In this document: positions 42,796-54,203 of the stretch, piece after piece
Layout of the letters: each line of letters starts with the position of its first letter
Position numbering within the stretch: the stretch's first letter is position 1
Origin: Ganoderma boninense
Taxonomy: Eukaryota; Basidiomycota; Agaricomycetes; Polyporales; Polyporaceae
Length of the DNA stretch: 64,000 bases
NCBI GenBank assembly: GCA_002900995.3
Contig: CM035305.1
Coordinates: 5,178,908-5,242,907 of the forward strand
Direction of reading: 5' to 3'
Position numbers and translations under genes: made by a program
Notes under the pieces: model-generated
The model's input: the letters and a program-made list of their open reading frames with translations, nothing else
Told to the model about the DNA's origin: nothing
Database searches by the model: none

Positions 42796-44836
42796 TCACC
42801 TTGACCCATCCACAGTCTCCGAGACGATAGAAGACAAGGCACCCAGTGCAGAAGTGGGGCACGAGAATCCCTTATCACTCTTACGCACGAGTCTCCTGCG
42901 TCCGATGGCGGAAGCTTGAGAGGAGGAGCCATGACCACGGTGGTGTTCACGCTTCCTCAAGTTGTGCTCGAAATGCGGCAGGGAGTGACCCAGCTGACCG
43001 TTTCCCGCGTGGTGGAAGTCTCTCTTCTGGTAGCCATTCCCGAAGCACTTCTTGAACAAGTCAAATGACTTGTTGAACAGGGTAATGGTTTTGCTGAGCT
43101 TGAAGAGCTCTCCCCCGGCGTCGACTGACAACCCAGTGGAGATGTCCACGCATCCGCCCGCACCCGCATCAGGACTCGTTGAATTGCTGCCCGCCGCGCT
43201 GGCAGAAAGGGACCCATTCGCCGCGCCAGTCAGCGTGAGATCGAGCTCGGCGAACGTGTCTAAGTCGAGAAAGATGTCGGCTACGGATGCTCCTGCCGTT
43301 GTTAGCCCAAACTCGAATGTTGGCTTCAGATGCGCGACGAGCTTGGCATTGGCGGTCACGTTGGGGCTGACTGACAAATTGATATCTATTCGAAGGAAGG
43401 ACGAGATGATCAGAACCAGACGATATTCTGTGATTCACGGGCACAAGACGATGAGCACGTACTGGAGTTTCCTGGAGCAAACGAGCCACCGGAGGCCGAG
43501 GACGATGGCGGCGGGAAGACCAGCTGGCCACCTGAGATTGTGTACGCTAGGTCGACATCCATCTCCAAGTTCGTATCAAGGGACGCGTCCGCTTCAGCGT
43601 AGATATTGAACGTGGGACCAAGTTTGAAGATACTCCCGAAATCAAGACCAGGCAGACCGACGGTATACAGTGTAATGTCTCCGGTAGAAAGCATACCCTG
43701 GAAAGGTAGTCAACATGCAGTGAGCTTTCACATTGGACTCGGATCGAGCGGTCTCACCATGAGATCAGCGTTGAGGCTGAGGGTACCGTCGAGGCCGGCG
43801 TCGAATCCAACAGCAAGATTGACGGATGTGGGATCAGGTGCGTAGAGGTGAGTCTTGTAGGTAACGAGAAAGTTGATGGAGCCGGTCACGCTGCCCTTGG
43901 GGTCGACGCTGATGCTGCCGTCAAAAGCGGGGATGTCTCCGGATTGCGGGCAGAAGAAGGAATCGTTGAAGAGGTTTGTTTGGAACGTCGTGTCGGGGAG
44001 TGAAACGCTGCCGCTCTTGCTGCCAGAGCCAGAGAGGAAGGAAAATGCCACACTGGACACGTTGCAAATTGGAGATGGGTTTAAAATGGTGTCCGTGGTG
44101 TTACAGCCAGGAATAACCTCAGCGAGATTGTCGAACCCAGGCATGGAAGACCCGATCACGAACATTGTGACGTTCCCGTGCCTTTATGCATCAGATGAAT
44201 CGAAAATCGGATGTGAAATGGGGTCAAATGAAAGCAAAGGAGATTACGTACTGGCTAGCGTCAGTGCTCGCGAAGTCCGTCGAGAGATTGATGCCCTGCA
44301 CTAAGCTCTGTGGACCGCCACGACGCTTCAACATGGACCGCCTGCTTGCCGGAATCGACTGGTCCGTATGGTTCCAAATTCTAGTTACGACAGCAAAGGG
44401 CTCCGAGCTGCACTGAACGAAAGGCAAAATGTTAGAGAGAACTATGAAATCAAAGTTTACCCTTGCTCACATCGTCCGGAAGGCGGACCACGGTGTTCTC
44501 AGCCCCGTTCAGGTGGAGGTGGTCGCACTTGCTTGGGTCGTGGCAGACGAGGCGGATTTCCTGGTCTGCGGACGTAGCATTGCAGTCTATGATGGTCCAT
44601 CCGCCAGCGGGTGTCAAATCAGAGATTGAGCTGTTTGAACCTGCCTATAGACGAGGCATGAACGAAACTGCAGGGCTGATTAATGAAGAATAATTTACTA
44701 GTAACACCGTCCCGGAGGCATGACTTGACTTGAGGTTCCACTGGCATTCACCAGCGTGGCACGGTTCCGTCCAATTATTAGCAGCTAGTGTTATAACAGG
44801 AAAGAGAGTGGCGATGAGAATGAGAGAAAAGGCCAT
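42796..44836 (-). CDS. Large secreted protein of unknown family, member G4
   Basis: Six exons on the minus strand (44836-44699, 44644-44471, 44412-44252, 44181-43758, 43697-43463, 43385-42796), in frame, 573 residues. Signal peptide MAFSLILIATLFPVITLA, then NNWTEPCHAGECQWNL. Blocks: ISDLTPAGGWTIIDCNATSA, HDPSKCDHLHLNGAENTVVR, CSSEPFAVVTRIWNHTDQSI, FCPQSGDIPAFDGSISVDPK, VGFDAGLDGTLSLNADLM, LPGLDFGSIFKLGPTFNIYA and VAHLKPTFEFGLTTAG. The tail has dibasic sites (YQKRDF, LRKREH, a GRRR run, VRKSDK) and the conserved CPTSALGALSSIVSETV end; its last site is RK instead of KR. It forms an inverted pair with G3. Glycosylated secreted protein by inference. Confidence 0.87.
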
Positions 44837-45110
44837 GGGGGCGACTTAGGGACCGAACGACAAAGGAATGTGGGTTGTGAGTGAAGAGTCACTGCGAGGG
44901 ACACCCAGGCTTTATAGAGAAGACGGAGTACCGATGAGCGACTTCGACAAAATGCCGCGATACTACCGGTCCTCCACAAGAAGCCAAGCGACATAGCGGG
45001 AGCGCACAGTCAGCAGGATAGCTCGACGCTATCGCCACCCAGAATCACGTCGTTACGGAATGGATCCTAGACGTTGACAGATTATGAGATCCGAACAAGG
45101 GGAAACTACC

Positions 45111-45155
45111 CATGTGGTATCGCACTGCAGCGTTCTCCATGGACACGGATGTTCT
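45111..45155 (-). promoter_or_regulatory. Conserved upstream element of G4
   Basis: Reverse-orientation copy of the G2/G3 upstream block (CCTAGAACATCCGTGTCCAT read on the minus strand), about 275 bp before the G4 ATG. Confidence 0.5.
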
Positions 45156-46958
45156 AGGTGATGCACATGTCTTCCTCATTAGGTTGCGCTGCGGTGGAAT
45201 CTCAATATCAAAGTTCATGAACATACCATCGAGGTTTTGTATAGTGTCATGATCTTCGGAGGATAGGAGCCCGTGCTATCAAACGGCGACCAACACCACA
45301 CACATCGGATTGATGAAGATGGGCACCGTGTCAAGCACCCGTACTGAGCCCGAGCCATTTCAACCCTCAAATTGTGGGAAGCAGCTACGTACAGTTTCGG
45401 ATGATGTGCTTGCGGAACAGAATGGGCTGCCAGGTCAATGGTGACAGTTGCTTTGGTGTCCGCGACTTCGAAATTGACTTTCGCTGCCCGTTTGGAACTT
45501 TCGGGTGTCCTTAACTATCTGTTGGAGGTCTGACGGTACGGCGCGATCTAACGGGTTAGCGCTGTATCTGACAACGGCTGGGGAGCATAGATGTGAGATC
45601 GAAGGGAGGAGGGGAGATGCAACGGACCGCATCACAGTCCCCTTGCAGGGTCGAATATTTGGCTGGGTGCCAGCTTTATCATTGGCTATGAGTGAAAAGG
45701 CGAGGTCTGCGCTGGAATCTGCTCTGAGTTTCACATCTGACCTGCCAATGCCGGTGGCACCAGGCTGCCAGTGGCCTAGTGACAGAGCATCGAAACGACC
45801 TGTTTTAAGCACGCGGTGCAACGTCAAGTTTATTTACTTGCAGAATCTCACGTACTGTGAACGTGTGGACGGCTGGTGTCGTTCACAAATAATGGATTGT
45901 CCAGCTGGTGGTAGTTCGTGAGAAAGAGGAGCTGGATGTTAGGCGCGCACGTTCGTTCTTGCCGAGCATGGCTGACATCAGCAAAAGGGGCCATCGTACT
46001 GTGGTACGCTATCATGTATGATATGCTTAGTAGCCTATGGTCAAGCCTATATTCTGTGGTAGAAGACCCGCGAGAGCTGGTAGCATACGATCATAGCCGT
46101 CGCAACTGATCTGAGCGCCCGCGGGGTATGGTCATGTATGATCGTACGCCCTACATCGCCTGGTCGCATATGATCATGTCTGGCGCACCGATAGATCAGA
46201 AGAGACAGCATTCAACCAAATTCTACGATACACAGGCTTATTGGGGGCAAATTTAGAATGGTAATTAAAATATATTGCGAACGCGACGTGTAATATACAT
46301 GCAACGGAGACCAAAGAAACGCGACGCGAACTGCGCTGCGCTGCGGGCGATCTACATGCAATGAACATGGCGCTAACTGTGAGGAAGACTTACCATACGA
46401 GACCACGAAGAGCATGGCATCCAGAGAAGAGCGAGACAAGACCGATAAGAAGGGCCAATACCTAGGGACAGCAGCGCAACAGCACCCGTAGCCTTGACGA
46501 AATGAGTACAGGGACGGCGGGACCGTGCATTCATCGAGACGGATCAAAGCGAAGCTAGCCCCAGCGTCAGTACAGCAGAAACAGGACGGAAACGGCGACC
46601 AAGACCAGCGAGGCCCAAGATGAACAGCGGGAGATCATAGATAAGGTCCGCAGGAGTAGTCGTTGGGGAGCCCGGTGGGGTCGTATCACGGCGACGACGT
46701 GGATGAGGAATGGCTTGAGGACTCCGAGGAACAACCGGAGAAGTGGCCCCTTGCAAAGCTAAACTTGAGGTCGGGGAGACTGCAGGTCTTGAACGTTGGA
46801 CGGGGGACGACGAGGAGTAAGGGAAGGAGGGGACGTAGGAACAACCACGACGGCGCGGGCCTTTGTACGTTGCGGTCCATCCCGGACTCGGAACAAGCCG
46901 GCGCCACCAACGAGCGACGTGTGGCGGCCATCATTCGCGCGACGCGTCATTGCGAGGC
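45156..46958. other. Intergenic region left of the hAT element
   Basis: About 1.8 kb with no recognised gene. At 46010-46180 there is a cluster of short palindromic GATC-centred motifs (TACGATCATA, TATGATCGTA, CATATGATCATG). Open frames at 46544-46980 on both strands overlap and give Pro/Arg-rich or one-helix products without known motifs. The transposon inserted at the end of this stretch. Confidence 0.35.
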
Positions 46959-46966
46959 GTCGGAAC

Positions 46967-49900
46967 TAGGGTATGGTTAGAAAAGCGTTGGGTTTTGAAC
47001 TGGTAGTTATTAACCGGCGCCGTCGGAGGCCCGTTATTCACGGGGATTATTAACTGTTATTAACCCGAGAGTTAATAACTGTTAAAAAGGCTTAGAAAAG
47101 TGAATATATTGTTATTAACGGCCTGATCAGAGCGATATCACCAGTCCCAATTTGCTTCCTTTCCCCTCGTCGACGCTTCGAAGCTCGGAGATGCGACCAC
47201 CTCCTCAGCTACCTCGGCCTCATCCTTCTCGCTGTCATCACCTAGGATGTTCCTCAGAGTCTTTGACTGAAGGTCCACTTCCCCGTCTACTCTGAATTCG
47301 ACCTCCTCCATCCAGAGTTCGCGCTCGGTCTCTCCCACCGCGGCTTGGGTCTTGCGCTGAGACGCCATCTCTGCCTCTTTCGGCCAATCACGGAAAAATT
47401 CCTCGTCCTCAGCCTCCTCTGGGTTGTCCTCTCGACGCCTTGCCGCTTTCACGTCAAGATTCGCCCACTTGAGTGTTGGATAAGTCCGGGGAGGGTCGGG
47501 ATAGTCCTGTAGGGAGATTTCAGGTGCGTATCATCGAACTTAGACCAAGCTATGTACACATACCTTTGCCAAATACCATTGCCGTACTCGTATCATGTCC
47601 ACAAGGGTTCCCACTTGTTGGTGATTGCGCAGTGAGGAGTTGAACCAAGTGAAGTTCGACGCTGTCCGTTCATCCGCCATGGAGTTGATTGCAACAGCGT
47701 AGTGCTTGATTGCAAGCAACTGACATGGGAAACTGAGAGAGAGAAAGCGGATATGAGGAGCATGGCACGTACTGCAAGAATACGAGCATGTGTGTGGTTC
47801 TCGAGCTCGCGCCACCATTGTAGGACTGGCCGCCCTGATTCGTAGCTGAGAGGGCCATTGAATGGGTACTCGCCGTGCGCGTAGGCCATGAGCTGCGCCC
47901 GAAGCTCTTCAGCTGCCCTTGCTGCACCAATCTTGATGAGCAGCGGGTGCATGTTGCGTTGTAGCTCTCCTCGGAGTTGCTCCTTCAAGTAGTCCTTGAC
48001 CCGGCGGTACGCTCGTGGATATGGCGCTTTTTCGCTGTCATCTTCTCCGTCTTCGTTCGCATTTTGCTTTGCGTGCTTACGTCCAGGCGGTAGAATGATA
48101 GTGTTAGAGAGCGAAGTCCTCGGCTTGCGGAGAATATCAGATCTTGAGTAACCTGTGATCTGATGAGTCAACGAGATGGACGAGGGTCAGAGAAATCCAC
48201 ATACCCGGATGGAGGAAGAAAGTTGTGAAGTACACGTCCGTGGGCGAGCCCTCGATGATCTCCTTGTGCCGTTCATTGATGATTGCCGTCACCTTCTTGA
48301 TCAGGGTCTGCGAGATCCCTGTCTCTGACTCAGGCCGACAAAACAGGTCCTCTAAAGCTGAGACGATTCCGAGCCAGAAAACAAAGACATCAGCTCCAGT
48401 CGCATCTGTTGCCTCGAGTGCTTTGAGGGCACGAGCGATGGGTGCCAGAATTGTTGTGTACATGACAAGGTCTCGTTCGAACAGCATAGACGTCATGTTC
48501 GCTTCTTGAAGAAGTGCTGTATCAAACTTGACATTCTTCAAGGGTTTAGTATGTAGCCAAATCGAAGGCACCTTCAGCGTAGCTACTCACCTTGAGACTG
48601 ATCTTTCCATTAGTGACGAGTTGCCGGATCACTGGGAGAGACGACTTCAGAGACTCCGCACTCCAGTAGAAAGTCGCGAAGCGAGTTTTTCCGATACTTT
48701 GAAGGCCACGGACTACTCCCTCATCACGACGAGCCTCAGCGAGGAATGTCGCAGCGATAGTCGACTTCTTGAAGAATGTGATGATCTTACGCAAATTCAA
48801 GATGAGCTACAGGTGAGCACGTCAGTGCTACTATTCATTGCATTCAAGTTGACATGACAAGCGGCTCTGACCGGTTTGAACTCTGGCAGATTTGTAATGT
48901 CTTTTGTCGTGTTGTGGAGATGGTGACAGCAGTCGAGCATGTTGATCAAACTAGGTATACTCTTGGCAAGGAGCTCTCGGGCCTTACGAGTGTTTCCTGT
49001 ATTGTCCGAACAGACACCGGCAAAGCGCTCCGCCCCGATCTCGTTCACCATCTACAAATGTCAAGGTTAGTCCCCCTGGAAAGAAATGTATTCCCACAAG
49101 CTTACCTCAAACAACACCTTCTCCAGATGCTCAGCTGTATGACGCTCCTTTGATGCTTCGTTCCCATCCATGAAGTAGACGCGGCGGTCTGGTGTCGTAA
49201 CGTGCATGGTGTAAACCGACTGTGGCAGGTGAGTAGTGTTGCCATCGAACGTTAGCGTCAGATTACATAGCTCTTTCAGATGCTCGATCTGAAGGGTGCG
49301 AACTTGAGCGGCCTCGGATGGGATGTGCGAGTTGATGAATGTCGACGAGGACGTTGGTCGATACTTCGGGTTCCCTTCGGTCCAGACGTCCTTCCACTCC
49401 TGGGAGTCGATCACGTTCGGCACGACGTTTCGGACGCAGATAAGCTTCATGATTCTGAAGTCGATCCTCTGCTGTAGCTCCTCGCGTCCAAGAACGACAA
49501 GGTTGTTGAGCTTGGTTTGCTTCGACTTCGATACCTTCTTTCCCTTCGCCGTGTCCTCACTAGTGGTGGCCAGCTGTTGAAGTGCGTTGGCCTCGGAGAC
49601 TGGTAAACTGATGGCAGTACGTCGTGCAGGATCCCCCGGAAGGCCATCGGCAGGGTCGCGTTTGAGTTCTCCGACCTTTACGCCGAGAGAACTGGAGGCA
49701 GCCCACTGAATAGCTTGAAGTCGGAGGCCAGTCGGCAGCTTGTGACAGTGAGTGCTATGGCGAAGCAGTCGTTTGGTTTGAGGATGACCCGCCTTGAACC
49801 AGCCGCAGCCCTCGCCGACACAGCGGTAGAAACGACGGCTAGGGTTATCCGGACGGTGGCATCTTATCGATAGAGCGATGTTCTCCTCATTTTGCGGGCG

Positions 49901-50990
49901 CCCCTTCGTCCCTGATGCCCTCTGAGTCCAGGGGATGTCGACAAGATCGGCGAGCTTGACTCCTTTGGGAGTGTCCTTGTCCCGGCGGACCGCAAAAATA
50001 AGGGAACATCCAGAAATCTTAGAGTGTTCTATCCACATACTGATTGATCTCCATCTAGTTCATCATCTGTCACGGAGAGCTCCCTGTGCTTGCGCTTCTT
50101 CGATGTATTTGCCGTCACGGCGACATGGCATCCCTGACTGGGCTCTGCTCGAGAGGGCTGTCCGGGAGGTGGGAACTTCGAGCGTAATAAGGACATGATC
50201 AAATGATGTCTTAACAGAAAGAAGACGCACCGACTGTCCTGCTTTTAGGTATGCTACTCGGGCACCTTCCCAGATGTCGTCAATCCACTTGGCTAGAATG
50301 GCATCTGACTCGGGATTTTGACAGCACTGCTGATACGCCCTCAACGCATCTACCAAGGAGCAAATTCCCTCCCCTCTCTCCTCAATCGGTAACAGCCCCT
50401 TCGACCGTGCTTCCCAGCCAAATGCAATTTCGAGAGCTCGATTGATTGCTCCCTCGGGCGTCCCAACAGTGTCGACATCCTCGGGGTCAGGCACATAGCC
50501 AACGAATTGAAACCGCGAGTGAAGGATATCGGGCTCTGGAAGGGAAGACGGGAGGTTCTGGAGGATGTTTAGAAGGCCAAGTAGTCGTTGAGACACAGAG
50601 ATAAGCTGGGACATTATACCCGAAGCAGCAGAGACTCGGAGGGGCGTTCAACTCGAACTTGGAGCATTCACCAGGATGGCTTGCAGCCTTCCCTCACTGG
50701 CCATGTTCCCTTGGAAACACCCGTGCCATGCCATGTGGCAGTGGACATGAAGTCATCATTGTTCTACGAGGATGAGGAGCTGAAATTGGTGCGACTCCGC
50801 GGACGGTAGGTAGTCTATCCTGATCATTAATTCCGATGCAAGCGCCTGTTCACGGTTCTAGCCGCGTGTGGATTATTAACACTTTCTAACAGGGGTCCTA
50901 CGGGTCGCCCTTTTTAACCCGTTAATAAACATGTTATAAACACGTTAATTAACACCGTGTTCATTAATCAGACTTTCCAACCACACCCTA
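46967..50990 (-). mobile_element. Complete hAT-family DNA transposon
   Basis: The 4,024-bp element has terminal inverted repeats TAGGGTATGGTTAGAAA (left) and TTTCCAACCACACCCTA (right). They are flanked by an exact 8-bp target duplication GTCGGAAC at 46959-46966 and 50991-50998. An 8-bp duplication and ends starting TAGGG are typical of hAT elements. Subterminal regions are AT-rich with repeated TTAATAAC/GTTATTAA motifs, possible transposase binding sites. One multi-exon transposase gene fills the interior. Confidence 0.93.
47138..50614 (-). CDS. hAT transposase (BED zinc finger, RNase H-like core, hAT dimerisation)
   Basis: Cut-and-paste transposase acting in the nucleus. Minus strand from ATG 50612-50614, with several short introns, to TAG near 47138. 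The N-terminal part (MSQLISVSQRLLGLLNILQN) is followed by a basic stretch (TSKKRKHREL, likely nuclear signal). A BED-type finger comes next (FYRCVGEGCGWFKAG then RLLRHSTHCHKL), then a DUF659-like segment with the first catalytic Asp (LTLTFDGNTTHLPQSVYTMH). The second Asp is in GVCSDNTGNTRKARELLAKS. A helical insertion domain follows, then the C-terminal hAT dimerisation region (PVLQWWRELENHTHARILAV, LAIKHYAVAINSMADERTAS) and an acidic tail ending EANWDW. The motifs are in the expected order and frames rejoin across plausible splice sites, so it may be active. Exact exon ends not all fixed. Confidence 0.88.
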
Positions 50991-50998
50991 GTCGGAAC

Positions 50999-51755
50999 TC
51001 GGTGTCGGGTGAAGCTCAGCGCTCAGCTGTTCAAGCTCAAGGAGTACTGTTGGTTGTGTGCATCCGAATCGTCCTTCCCCACTCGACAACACCATGCATC
51101 GCAATCTATTCCCCTCTGTGTAAACACAGACACGGCATTCGAAACAGAATTCTATGATAGTAAGTGATCGCACAAGATCGTCTGGTCTGCGTTACCTGGT
51201 CGATGACTGTCGTAAGTCGTCGTACTACGTCTGGTAGACGCCCTCTGATCATACGCGATCATTACCAGTCGGTAAGACGGGTGGCTACCACCATTGTATG
51301 CAGCGGTCACTTACGACAGCAAAGTGCACATTTTGCTGATGGAGCTCGGGCGTGGATTACATGCGACTCATGCGGGGCGGCCGGTTGTCCTGGATCTGTT
51401 GTTTTATAAGGGTGAGCTCGGGGCTTGCAATAGGCGGCCACGGCGTACGCCGCGACGAGGAGACTCGGATGTAATGTACCAAAAGTTCGAGGTTGTTTCC
51501 CCCGTTCAACTCTTGACTACTCCTACCTTCTATTCTACGCTGGTATGACGGACGCTGACAACTCTCCTCAGGGTAGCTATACGTAAAATAGGCAGATATG
51601 CCACATGCTGAAAAAGTCTCCGGGTCTGGATCCAAGCACTCGTTGTCGACGCCGAGTACTGATTAAAGTAGTACTCGTAGTACCCCAAGTTATGGCCAGG
51701 CTAGAATGCCGTTCGGAGGACATGGACATAAGCATAAGCAAATATTCATCTAGGA
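50999..51755. other. Intergenic region right of the hAT element
   Basis: About 750 bp between the transposon and the F-box gene 3' end. Short GATC-centred repeats occur near 51165-51275 as on the left side. No gene supported. Confidence 0.35.
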
Positions 51756-53456
51756 TCATTCGAAGTACTCCCTGAACATCTGAGACATGACCATGCTATA
51801 ATGCGGCTTCTCGCGTTCCCCGACCTCCCAGTACCTGTCTGCCCCATCCACCTTCCACATCTCGCGCATCTCGAACGCGCACATGCCCCTCCCCGCGTCC
51901 GGTTTCTTCACCACCTCGTATTCGGTACCGTGGGGACAAGCCGTGCCTATCAGCTCATGCAACTCGAGAAAGTTCAGGCCGAAGACCTGGTCGAACGTCG
52001 GGCCCAGGGGAACCTGAGCGATGACGTGGCGAATGGGGTGCCCGGCACGGCTGCGGGACTTCAACATCTCTAGGAACCGGGGAAGATTGTTGAAATCTTG
52101 CTGCCCAATCTCGCGCGGCCACTCGGCCGTCAGGGTGTCGAGGACGGGGCAGGGGACATCCGAACCCTCAGCAGGCTGGGAGAGTGCAGCGCACAGGGTG
52201 GCCGTCGGGCAGTCGAATTCGCCTGTGTCGTCATCGGGCTCGTCGCTGGACTCGTCAAACAGGGCAGCGAGGTGCGTGAGCTGTGGAAGATGGGAGAGGA
52301 AGGCCGGCCAGAACGTCTCCCAGCCCTCGACACGGATGTGTAGGTGCGTGACGTGCACGAGCGTCAGGCACTCGTGCAGGGACAGAAGCCAGTCGCCCCA
52401 ATCTTGCGGTTCCGGAAAGCCATCGAGATCGTGCATCGCGGAGAGCCAGAGGCCAGACGTTGGGCTATCCGCTACCATGAGGAGCTCTTCGCCTTGCATT
52501 ACGATGTCGACATGGGTTACTGGGCGGATCGGGAGGGGCGGGAAAGGTTCGGCAGGACCGTAGACGGGAATGTAGTTGGAGATGTCCTGGAGACGGATGA
52601 AGACATCTTCAGGAAGAGAAATACGGGGAAGGATCCAAGTCAGGAGCTTGTATGGACAGTCCGTGAAAACCAAGGAGCGGAGAAGGGGGAGGTGAATGGG
52701 CTCGTAAGGGGGTTGCCAAGTGCCCATATACGGCTCCTCGTAGACCAGAAGGTCGACATGCAGAAATTCAAGTGCAGGGGTGTTGCAAAGAAGTCGGAGG
52801 AGCTCGAATGGGTGAAGTAACTCCTCCATCTCGGGACAGAAGTAGAGGACCAGACGCGTTAGATTGGGGAACATGGAAGATGGCAGCCAGTCACCCACGG
52901 ACAGAAGGCCCAGGGCCCGCAAAGACCACGTCTCATGGTCAAGGAGGGGTGTCCAAGAGACTACGGAACGTGATGATTCCCCTACGCCCGGTGACATTAT
53001 TGTCAGACACTCGAGTTGAGGTGCCTCGAGCGATCTGAGTAGAGGGACGACATGGTCCCAGTAAGGGAGCATGCAGAGATCGAGCCTGCGTAGTCGAGAC
53101 GCGTGAGCCCTGACGACAGATGCCATACACTCCGGAAGAGCCCCGTCCTGCATGCCTCCATAATGTTCCCCATCGAGGAAGAGAGTTAGGGGCAGCGATT
53201 TCGAGCGTTCCAAGAAGACATCCAATTGGTCGCGATGTCGTCCGTGCACCCGGGTCCACAAGGCGGGGTCTCCGATGGCAACGTCTCGCCAATATCGGCA
53301 CACATGGGAGAGGATGAGCAACGGCTTCGTATTGATCTCGTTCTCAAGATGTTTTTGGGTTGTGGAAAGGAGAAGGATTGGCCTGCGCTCGTGTAACGCC
53401 ATGACGTCGTGGAAGATCATCGTGAGCAACTCGGGGGCAAGATGCTGGACAGAATC
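51756..53456 (-). CDS. F-box protein with leucine-rich C-terminal region
   Basis: Substrate adaptor type of SCF ubiquitin ligases. The long open exon (557 codons from its first ATG at 53429) begins inside the F-box. In-frame sequence upstream to about 53456 supplies its start (HLAPELLTMIFHDVMALHER), just after a likely acceptor CTGTCCAG. A first exon with the true start codon must lie further upstream, to the right of 53456; it is not identified. F-box continuation: LLILSHVCRYWRDVAIGDPA, then LWTRVHG. The rest is Leu-rich with LRR-like spacing (ASRLRRLDLCMLPYWDHVVP, LESLTIM-type repeats, MFPNLTRLVLYFCPEMEELL). An acidic patch (DESSDEPDDDTGEFD) and Trp/Tyr-rich C-terminus end at REYFE. Large F-box families are common in agaricomycetes; the target is unknown. 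Confidence 0.8.
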   Translation of the reverse strand, partial: DSVQHLAPELLTMIFHDVMALHERRPILLLSTTQKHLENEINTKPLLILSHVCRYWRDVAIGDPALWTRVHGRHRDQLDVFLERSKSLPLTLFLDGEHYGGMQDGALPECMASVVRAHASRLRRLDLCMLPYWDHVVPLLRSLEAPQLECLTIMSPGVGESSRSVVSWTPLLDHETWSLRALGLLSVGDWLPSSMFPNLTRLVLYFCPEMEELLHPFELLRLLCNTPALEFLHVDLLVYEEPYMGTWQPPYEPIHLPLLRSLVFTDCPYKLLTWILPRISLPEDVFIRLQDISNYIPVYGPAEPFPPLPIRPVTHVDIVMQGEELLMVADSPTSGLWLSAMHDLDGFPEPQDWGDWLLSLHECLTLVHVTHLHIRVEGWETFWPAFLSHLPQLTHLAALFDESSDEPDDDTGEFDCPTATLCAALSQPAEGSDVPCPVLDTLTAEWPREIGQQDFNNLPRFLEMLKSRSRAGHPIRHVIAQVPLGPTFDQVFGLNFLELHELIGTACPHGTEYEVVKKPDAGRGMCAFEMREMWKVDGADRYWEVGEREKPHYSMVMSQMFREYFE

Positions 53457-54203
53457 ATATCAATACTGGAAATGCAGCGCATCTTAGTCGAAGCTTACTA
53501 TGCACCTGTGCGTAGCTATTTGGAAAGTCATTCCGTCAGAATGAATTAGGGCCAGGGCGAACAATGTCACACAGACCTTTTGCTGATCGCGCGGCGATGA
53601 GGAACCACAATCGACATTGCAACGCAAGGATATTGGGCCGATATCACGAATGGATATGTACGAGCACGAGTACAGGGCCCAAGTGGAAGTCCCAGTCCCA
53701 GTGACTGCAGCTTTGTGCGTAAGTAGCAGACGTTGCCAGCACTAGTCGGTGGCTTTGTTTGCTCTTGTTAGGATCCCAAGCCTTTGGTAAATAAAGCCAA
53801 ACATACTGCGTCCTCGCAGTCTACTTACTTACCTTCAAATGGACAATCACTAGAAGTTTTTTTATGTTGAGCATACTTCGGGAGTACTGTCGAGGTCTGG
53901 GCCGGGCACTCGACAAGGCCTGGTTGATCATGGCAGCGCATTTCTCCGTGTCTTCCCGCTCCCTTGAGTACGGACTTCAAACTCCGAGCGAGACGGCGAG
54001 TGCCAGAGATCGCGATGCAGGAGTAGATGAAGCATAGAAAGGATCCATGGATAACATAGCCATGGGTCGGAGTAACGCACAATACAGGTTACAGTTAACA
54101 CGTAGGACGACTGAGGACACCGACGGAGAGAGCCTCGAGTAGAATGGCAACTTGAAGCGCGAGCGTGATTGACAAGGCGGATACAAACCATTTACAACAA
54201 TTG
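53457..54203. other. Upstream region of the F-box gene
   Basis: About 750 bp. The missing 5' exon of the F-box gene should be here. Short minus-strand frames (53825-54207) have hydrophobic stretches but no recognisable family. Confidence 0.35.

Noticed and set aside
32732..44836. Assigning the G family to a named fungal DUF
   Set aside because: The general look resembles large secreted fungal proteins of unknown function, but I cannot run a profile search and recall no exact motif match.
46010..51275. GATC-centred short palindromes on both sides of the hAT element
   Set aside because: Units are only about 10 bp and irregular; not convincing as an array or binding-site cluster without statistics.
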